Origin: Avisuccinivibrio_A sp964399665
GTDB taxonomy: Bacteria > Pseudomonadota > Gammaproteobacteria > Enterobacterales > Succinivibrionaceae
DNA: 20,149 bases
NCBI GenBank assembly: GCA_964399665.1
Contig: CAYNSI010000014.1
Span: forward strand, 1 to 20,149
Direction: 5' to 3'
This document shows positions 16,401-20,149 of the stretch, one piece after another; position 1 is the stretch's first letter, and every line of letters starts with the position of its first letter. The position numbers and the translations under genes were made by a program. The notes beneath the pieces were generated by a model. That model was not told the origin of the DNA and did no database searches. It was given only the letters and a program-made list of their open reading frames with translations.

Positions 16401-18041
16401 GGGTCTTGGGCCGATAAAGGATATTAGGGAGGTTACGGCCTCCTCTCTTATGGGATCAATTGGAGGATTGGTTACCTGAGCAAATATCTGCCTGAAATAA
16501 TCATACAAAGAACGCGCTTTAGTTGAGAGCACCGGCAGGGGGGAGTCGTTGCCCATTGACATAACAGGCTCTGCTCCACTATGAGCCATAACTTTGATAA
16601 TACGATCTAATTCTTCGCGGGAATAACCAAAGACCTTAAGCAGCGCCACTAATGGCAGTTTATTTTCTTTTACCGTATTAACTTTTTTAAGATCGTCTAA
16701 ATGAATACGAAGCTTACTTACCCACTCCTCGTAAGGTTTTAGGGTAGAAAGAGTAGTTTTAATTTCATTATTGTCGATAATACGGCCCTGCTCTAAGTCG
16801 ATTAAAAGCATTTTCCCCGGCTCTAAACGGGCCTTTTTAACAATATGTCCTTCATCTACTACTAAGGTTCCGGCCTCAGATGCCAAAATAAGCTCGTCTT
16901 GATCGGTAATAAGATAACGGGCGGGGCGAAGACCATTACGATCCAAGGCTGCTCCTATTTGTCTGCCGTCAGTAAATACCACTGCTGCAGGACCATCCCA
17001 AGGCTCCATTAAGGCAGCATGATACTCGTAGTAAGCCTTAAGCTTTTTATTCATATGGTCATTTTTTTCCCAAGCCTCAGGAATTAGCATCATCATAGCT
17101 TGAGCTAAGGGATAACCTGCCTGGGTCAAAAGTTCAAAGGCATTGTCAAAGGAGGCAGAATCGGACTGACCTTGGAAAATAAGGGGAAAAACCTTTTGGA
17201 GCTCTTTGCCGAATAATGGTGAGGAAATGTGCTTTTGTCTGGCACTAATCCAGTTAAAGTTACCGCGCAGGGTATTGATTTCGCCGTTATGGGCTATCAT
17301 TCTGAAAGGATGAGCAAGTGACCATTGCGGGAAAGTATTGGTTGAAAATCTTTGATGAATTACCGCAATGGCAGAAGATGCTCTACTATCCTGCAGATCT
17401 TTGTAATAGGCTCCAACCTGGCTTGCCAATAACTGTCCTTTATAGACTATGGTACGGGATGAAAAACTTGGGATATAAAATTCGCGGCAATGCTTAAGAT
17501 TAAGGCTGCTTATGGCAATAGAACTTCTTTTTCTTATTAAAAATAGTTTGCGCTCAAAAGCATCTGTAACCAGGATATCGGGGCTTACCCCGACAAAAAT
17601 CATTTTAATGACAGGCTCTTTCTCCCTGACGGCATCGGACATGGGGAGGTTGTGTTCTATGGGCACATCACGCCAACAGATAATGTTTTGACCTTCGGCT
17701 AATATGGCACGTTCAATTTCCTCTTCACAAGCTTGACGGGAGGCAGCCTCCTGAGGCAGAAAAACCATACCTACACCGTATTCACCGCGGGGAGGTAAGG
17801 TTACTCCCTTACTTAAAAGATCATCGGCATAAAGCTCGTGAGGGATTTGAATTAAGATCCCGGCACCATCACCTTGGAGAGGATCTGCACCTACGGCCCC
17901 CCGGTGGGTTAAATTTTTTAGAATTTCAAGACCTTTTACGATGGTACTATGACTTTTATGTCCTTTGATGTTGGCAACAAAGCCTACCCCACAGGCATCA
18001 TGCTCGTTTCTTGGATGATATAAACCTAATTGTGCTGTCAT
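13452..18041 (-). CDS. gltB: glutamate synthase large subunit GltB
   Basis: GltB converts 2-oxoglutarate plus glutamine to two glutamates, using ammonia channelled from its glutaminase domain. The first 16 residues are a removable propeptide, and C17 in DACGVGFV is the N-terminal nucleophile. The class II glutaminase domain runs to about residue 430. A central domain follows, then the FMN synthase domain (about 830-1200). The 3Fe-4S cysteines are C1146, C1152 and C1157. The C-terminal beta-helix with repeated GxxGxxG lies at about 1270-1480. At 1529 residues, with NEHDACGVGFVANIKG and THRGAVGADPLQGDGAGIL, it reads like the alphaproteobacterial/actinobacterial type; E. coli has DNCGFGLIAHIEG. 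AGGA precedes the ATG, which lies only about 20 bp past a terminator. Confidence 0.97.
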   Translation of the reverse strand: MTAQLGLYHPRNEHDACGVGFVANIKGHKSHSTIVKGLEILKNLTHRGAVGADPLQGDGAGILIQIPHELYADDLLSKGVTLPPRGEYGVGMVFLPQEAASRQACEEEIERAILAEGQNIICWRDVPIEHNLPMSDAVREKEPVIKMIFVGVSPDILVTDAFERKLFLIRKRSSIAISSLNLKHCREFYIPSFSSRTIVYKGQLLASQVGAYYKDLQDSRASSAIAVIHQRFSTNTFPQWSLAHPFRMIAHNGEINTLRGNFNWISARQKHISSPLFGKELQKVFPLIFQGQSDSASFDNAFELLTQAGYPLAQAMMMLIPEAWEKNDHMNKKLKAYYEYHAALMEPWDGPAAVVFTDGRQIGAALDRNGLRPARYLITDQDELILASEAGTLVVDEGHIVKKARLEPGKMLLIDLEQGRIIDNNEIKTTLSTLKPYEEWVSKLRIHLDDLKKVNTVKENKLPLVALLKVFGYSREELDRIIKVMAHSGAEPVMSMGNDSPLPVLSTKARSLYDYFRQIFAQVTNPPIDPIREEAVTSLISFIGPRPNLLDILASNPPVRLGVLQPILTSENMEKIRAIEHLTLHKFKSRELDITYPLSWGKDGIEARLASLMAAAVDAIRAGVNILIITDKSVSKDRVAIPALLAVSAIHQCLVRNGLRTSTGLVVETGSARTVHHFALLGGYGAEAIHPYVAIAAVRNMAKAPDKADELEHNYIKAIDKGLNKIMAKMGISTYMSYTGAQIFEAQGLSDKFVEEYFTNTPTNIGGIGLFEVAFEAVKMHEDAITSLKYQDTALTSGGDIIDRVDGEDHMWTTEAIYHLQHAVREDNYQEYKAYADIINDNVSRLMTLRGLLKFKGDRTAIPISEVESAEEIMKRFSTAAMSMGSISTEAHATLALAMNRIGGMSNSGEGGEDPRRFNPISKDCTLQDVLKENAQIPIPLKKGDSLRSRIKQVASGRFGVTAEYLDSADVIQIKMAQGAKPGEGGQLPGTKVSSYIAYLRHCLPGITLVSPPPHHDIYSIEDLAQLIYDLKSVSPHSVVSVKLVSQNGIGTVAAGVAKCKADHIVISGHDGGTGAAPVSSVKNTGGAWEVGLADVQQTLTINKLRSRVRLQVDGQIKTGRDVVIGAILGADEFGFGTAPLVSLGCMIMRKCHKNTCPAGIATQDPELRNRFVGRPEHVINYFKFVAEEVREIMASLGIRHFNDLIGRPELLEKADLDNFKKARELNFEKILFKAASNDTPYQSITQIHEIDKSIDYSLQNKIKDSIKHGTKLNLEIPVKNTDRAVGTYLSGVIVREHSLLKDDDITLKLHGTAGQSLGAFLTKGITISLEGEANDYVGKGLSGGIISICKDSRFKGNASENIIAGNTCLYGATSGKAFFSGVVGERFAVRNSGANAVCEGAGDHLCEYMTGGTVLVLGAIGRNFAAGMSGGIAYLYDPKKVILDHLTVNDRANYEIAYFGTFEAANSPCHNGKKDHELLKELLLEHYERTHSAVAQELLGDFEKNLSSFVKVMPKGYKDALLRLTAAE

Positions 18042-18060
18042 TATTTATCCTGCATGTGTC

Positions 18061-18084
18061 AAAAAAGGCCCCATGAGCGGGGCC
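18061..18084 (-). terminator. intrinsic terminator between glnA and gltB
   Basis: On the minus strand GGCCCC, loop GCTCAT, GGGGCC and six T (18084-18061) form a perfect 6-bp GC stem with a T-run. It lies in the 55-bp gap between the glnA stop and the gltB start. I see no complete promoter between it and gltB, so gltBD is probably expressed by read-through or from a promoter inside glnA. The hairpin would keep glnA mRNA in excess. Confidence 0.9.
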
Positions 18085-18096
18085 GGAGTTTGGAGA

Positions 18097-19506
18097 TTAA
18101 AGCGAATAGTAAAGTTCAAACTCAGCCGGGTGCGGCGTGGTATTAACCTTAGCAATATCAGCTTCTTTAAGCTCAATGTAAGAATCGATAAAGTCTTGAG
18201 TGAAAACTCCGCCTTTTTGTAAGAAGGCACAATCCTCTTTAAGAGCTCTTAAAGCCTCACGTAAGCTGCCGCATACTTGAGGAACATTTGCTGCCTCTTC
18301 AGGTGGTAAATCATAAAGATTTTTATCTAATGGATCTCCTGGGTTAATCCTATTTTCAATACCATCTAATCCTGCCATCAGCATTGCTGCAAAAGCCAAA
18401 TATGGATTTGCTGTGCAATCGGGGAATCTCACTTCAATATGCGCTGCCTTTGGATTTTGAGCATAAGGAATACGTATGGATGCAGAACGATTGGATGCTG
18501 AGTAGGCTAACATTACAGGAGCCTCAAAGCCTGGGACCAGCCTCTTATAGGAGTTAGTTGAAGGGTTGGTAAAGGCATTTAAAGCTCTGGCATGCTTAAT
18601 GATCCCGCCGATGTAATAGATAGCCTCTTGAGAAAGTCCGCCGTAAAGATTTCCTGCAAAAACATTACGCCCTTCTTTAGCAATTGACTGATGACAGTGC
18701 ATGCCTGAGCCATTGTCTCCTGCAATGGGCTTTGGCATGAAGGTAGCGGTTTTGCCATATTGATTGGCAACATTCATTACAACATACTTATATATAAGGA
18801 CTTCATCTGCTTTTTTGGTCAGAGAGTTAAAGCGGGTTGCAATCTCATTTTGCCCTGAAGATGCCACTTCATGATGGTGAGCTTCTATGACCAAGCCTAA
18901 CTCTTTCATGATCCGGCACATGGCAGATCTAATATCTTGTGAGGAGTCAACCGGAGGTACCGGGAAGTAACCGCCCTTAACAGCAGGGCGATGCCCTAAG
19001 TTACCTTCGCTGTAGGTCTTGTCACTGTTCCAGGCAGACTCATAATCATCGATAGCTACCATAGAGCCTGAAATTGAAGTTTTGAATCTGACATCATCGA
19101 ATAAAAAGAATTCAGGCTCAGGACCAAAAAAGGCCTCATCTCCTATGCCCGTAGATCTCATGTAGGATTCTGCACGACGGGCAACCGAGCGGGGATCACG
19201 GTCATATCCTGATAAAGTTTGAGGATCTAAGATATCACAGCGAATAACCAAGGTGGGATCTTCATAGAATGGATCTACAAAAATAGCATCAGCATCAGGC
19301 ATTAAAACCATATCTGACTTATCAATACCACGCCATCCTGCTATTGAAGATCCGTCAAAGAGCTTACCCTGGGAGAAAAAATCCTCATCTATAGCTTCGA
19401 TAGGCAAAGAGATGTGCATCTCTTTTCCCTTAGTATCAGCAAATCTCAAGTCAGCAAATTCAATAGACTTGTCGGCTATTAAGTTCTGAATTTTTGAAAA
19501 ATCCAT
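18097..19506 (-). CDS. glnA: glutamine synthetase type I (GlnA)
   Basis: GlnA makes glutamine from glutamate, ammonia and ATP as a cytoplasmic dodecamer. At 469 residues it matches E. coli GS. DGSSIAGW, EPEFFLFD, the glutamate/ammonia region GDNGSGMHCHQS and NRSASIRIP are all present. The adenylylation site is Tyr398 in NLYDLPPEE, so control by GlnE-type adenylylation is expected. GAGG lies about 9 nt before the ATG. I find no clear sigma54 (TGGC-N8-TTGC) or NtrC sites in the upstream 300 bp, and no glnL-glnG downstream; gltB and gltD follow instead, after a terminator. The cluster joins both halves of the GS-GOGAT ammonium assimilation cycle. Confidence 0.98.
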   Translation of the reverse strand: MDFSKIQNLIADKSIEFADLRFADTKGKEMHISLPIEAIDEDFFSQGKLFDGSSIAGWRGIDKSDMVLMPDADAIFVDPFYEDPTLVIRCDILDPQTLSGYDRDPRSVARRAESYMRSTGIGDEAFFGPEPEFFLFDDVRFKTSISGSMVAIDDYESAWNSDKTYSEGNLGHRPAVKGGYFPVPPVDSSQDIRSAMCRIMKELGLVIEAHHHEVASSGQNEIATRFNSLTKKADEVLIYKYVVMNVANQYGKTATFMPKPIAGDNGSGMHCHQSIAKEGRNVFAGNLYGGLSQEAIYYIGGIIKHARALNAFTNPSTNSYKRLVPGFEAPVMLAYSASNRSASIRIPYAQNPKAAHIEVRFPDCTANPYLAFAAMLMAGLDGIENRINPGDPLDKNLYDLPPEEAANVPQVCGSLREALRALKEDCAFLQKGGVFTQDFIDSYIELKEADIAKVNTTPHPAEFELYYSL

Positions 19507-19677
19507 AATTGTTTCCTCAAATATGATGTTTGCCCTATATTAAGAAACTTGATGCTCAATTTTAGAACTGCACTATCATGGAGATTTTTGGTCTATTTCA
19601 GCCCCAAAATGGATCGCCATGCAGTAGAAAAGTTTAGCTGTTTTTGAGTAAAAATACACTTAATATTTATCTTAGTC

Positions 19678-19706
19678 TTGGCATTATGAGTGCTGGTTAG
19701 TATTAT
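19678..19706 (+). promoter_or_regulatory. candidate sigma70 promoter for a 25-codon ORF
   Basis: TTGGCA (19678-19683) and TATTAT (19701-19706) have a 17-bp spacer. Transcription would start near 19713, 28 nt before an ATG with its own Shine-Dalgarno. The promoter points away from glnA. Confidence 0.45.
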
Positions 19707-19740
19707 TTTTATAGTAATAATGCATTAACTTGGGGTGATA

Positions 19741-19818
19741 ATGAACTGTTATGGTTCACAACGCTATTTTTTGATGCAATATAACAAAGGTGCCAAATAC
19801 GTTGTGTTGTGCTTTTAA
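19741..19818 (+). CDS. candidate 25-residue small ORF or truncated gene start
   Basis: The ATG at 19741 is preceded by GGGGTG (19732-19737) at a normal distance and by a well-spaced promoter. The reading frame encodes 25 residues beginning MNCYGSQRYFLMQYNKG and ends with TAA at 19816-19818. I recognise no family. It could be a leader peptide, a small protein, or the start of a transposase cut off by decay, since repeats of mobile-element type begin 17 bp after its stop codon. Confidence 0.3.
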   Translation: MNCYGSQRYFLMQYNKGAKYVVLCF

Positions 19819-19855
19819 GCTCTCTTTTGGTGCACAAAATGGATCGCAATTAAGC

Positions 19856-19902
19856 GTGACAGTTTGGCTGAGCACTAACAACAGTTTGGCTTACCACTAA
19901 CA
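19856..19902 (+). repeat. dispersed repeat, copy D, two tandem units
   Basis: Two 22-bp units, starting AGTTTGGCTGAGCACTAACA (19861) and AGTTTGGCTTACCACTAACA (19883), lie head to tail after GTGAC. The core TGGCTGAGCACTAACA is identical to copy B, and the pair is inverted relative to copy C. Read on the minus strand the array begins TG and contains repeated TGTTAGTG, resembling the multiple-repeat ends of IS21-family elements. Confidence 0.65.
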
Positions 19903-20149
19903 CAAGTTATTAAAAGGGGCCTGGAATTAAAGCAGGCTGCGCTCTAAAAAAGTAAGGCAGATTGGGCAGGATAGTTTTAGTAAACATTCTGAGTTCGTAC
20001 TCTTACCCTATAGATGTTGTGAAAAAGATCCGCTGTGCGGCGCGTCAAAAGATCCCCAAAGTTTTTAGGCAAATCCACCTTTAAACTATGCTCCAACAAT
20101 AGCAAGCTTACTGCGCCAAGAGTGCTGCGCTGCAGGACTCTTCATGCTC

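Larger units (their letters stand above)
19605..19847 (+). repeat. 13-bp direct repeat CAAAATGGATCGC, two copies
   Basis: Identical CAAAATGGATCGC occurs at 19605-19617 and 19835-19847. A preceding TTTTGGT at slightly different spacing suggests longer, decayed similarity. The second copy is followed directly by dispersed repeat D, consistent with both being parts of the end of one mobile element. Confidence 0.55.
19507..20149. other. 643-bp region upstream of glnA, no full gene recognised
   Basis: The region contains the 13-bp direct repeat CAAAATGGATCGC twice (19605-19617 and 19835-19847), a candidate promoter and 25-codon ORF, and dispersed repeat copy D. A 5-bp hairpin GCCTG/CAGGC (19919-19937) on the minus strand is followed by CCCTTTT and might be a weak terminator for a gene beyond the edge. 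On the minus strand, frame 20141-19977 is open for 54 codons but has an in-frame stop just upstream and is not recognisable. No confident glnA promoter was found. Confidence 0.5.

Noticed and set aside
19507..19600. A sigma54/NtrC promoter for glnA
   Set aside because: No TGGC-N8-TTGC element or pair of NtrC sites could be found by eye; a lone TGCACTA is not enough.
19696..19729. AT-rich hairpin GTTA...TAAC as a terminator
   Set aside because: The stem is imperfect and AT-only in its core, and it overlaps a better-supported promoter.
19977..20141. Minus-strand open frame of 54 codons, followed by a weak hairpin with a short T-run
   Set aside because: An in-frame stop lies just upstream (20144-20142), there is no good start codon, and the translation is unrecognised.

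Overview
This 20,149-bp window looks like a chromosomal segment of a gammaproteobacterium. The order rlmE-ftsH-folP-glmM-secG, the zapA-fau pair, and a glutamine synthetase carrying the Tyr adenylylation site all fit that class. A gut-type, host-associated lineage such as Succinivibrionaceae is my guess from overall feel; nothing in the sequence proves it.

Left region (about 60-5840, + strand): rRNA methyltransferase RlmE, membrane protease FtsH with an unusually long charged C-terminal tail, a gene in the folP slot, GlmM and SecG. The folP-slot product keeps the dihydropteroate synthase fold pattern but has lost nearly all catalytic and ligand-binding residues. secG has its own good sigma70 promoter. 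Next come convergent fau and zapA (- strand), which overlap by 7 bp. The zapA-rluB divergent spacer is rich in dyads and promoters. rluB follows on the + strand.

Middle region (7934-11983): an accessory-looking patch. An AT-rich AAA ATPase/DUF4143 gene with a PD-(D/E)XK-like C-terminus is flanked by two arrays of short repeats with a 23-bp period. The right-hand array runs in register into a copy of a dispersed repeat with core GGCTGAGCACTAACA. An LtaS/YejM-like membrane transferase gene follows on the - strand.

Right region (11984-19506, - strand): gltD, gltB and glnA, read in the order glnA-gltB-gltD, encode ammonium assimilation by the GS-GOGAT cycle. A strong intrinsic terminator lies between glnA and gltB, and another lies after gltD. 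GltB resembles the longer alphaproteobacterial/actinobacterial type more than the enteric type. Copies of the dispersed repeat in opposite orientation lie just beyond both ends of this operon (about 11811-11854 and 19856-19902); they resemble internal terminal repeats of IS21-type elements. The last 640 bp hold repeats, a candidate promoter, a 25-codon ORF and no recognisable full gene.

The observations most worth a second look are the active-site-stripped folP homologue, the repeat-bracketed AAA ATPase, and the inverted repeats around the GS-GOGAT operon.
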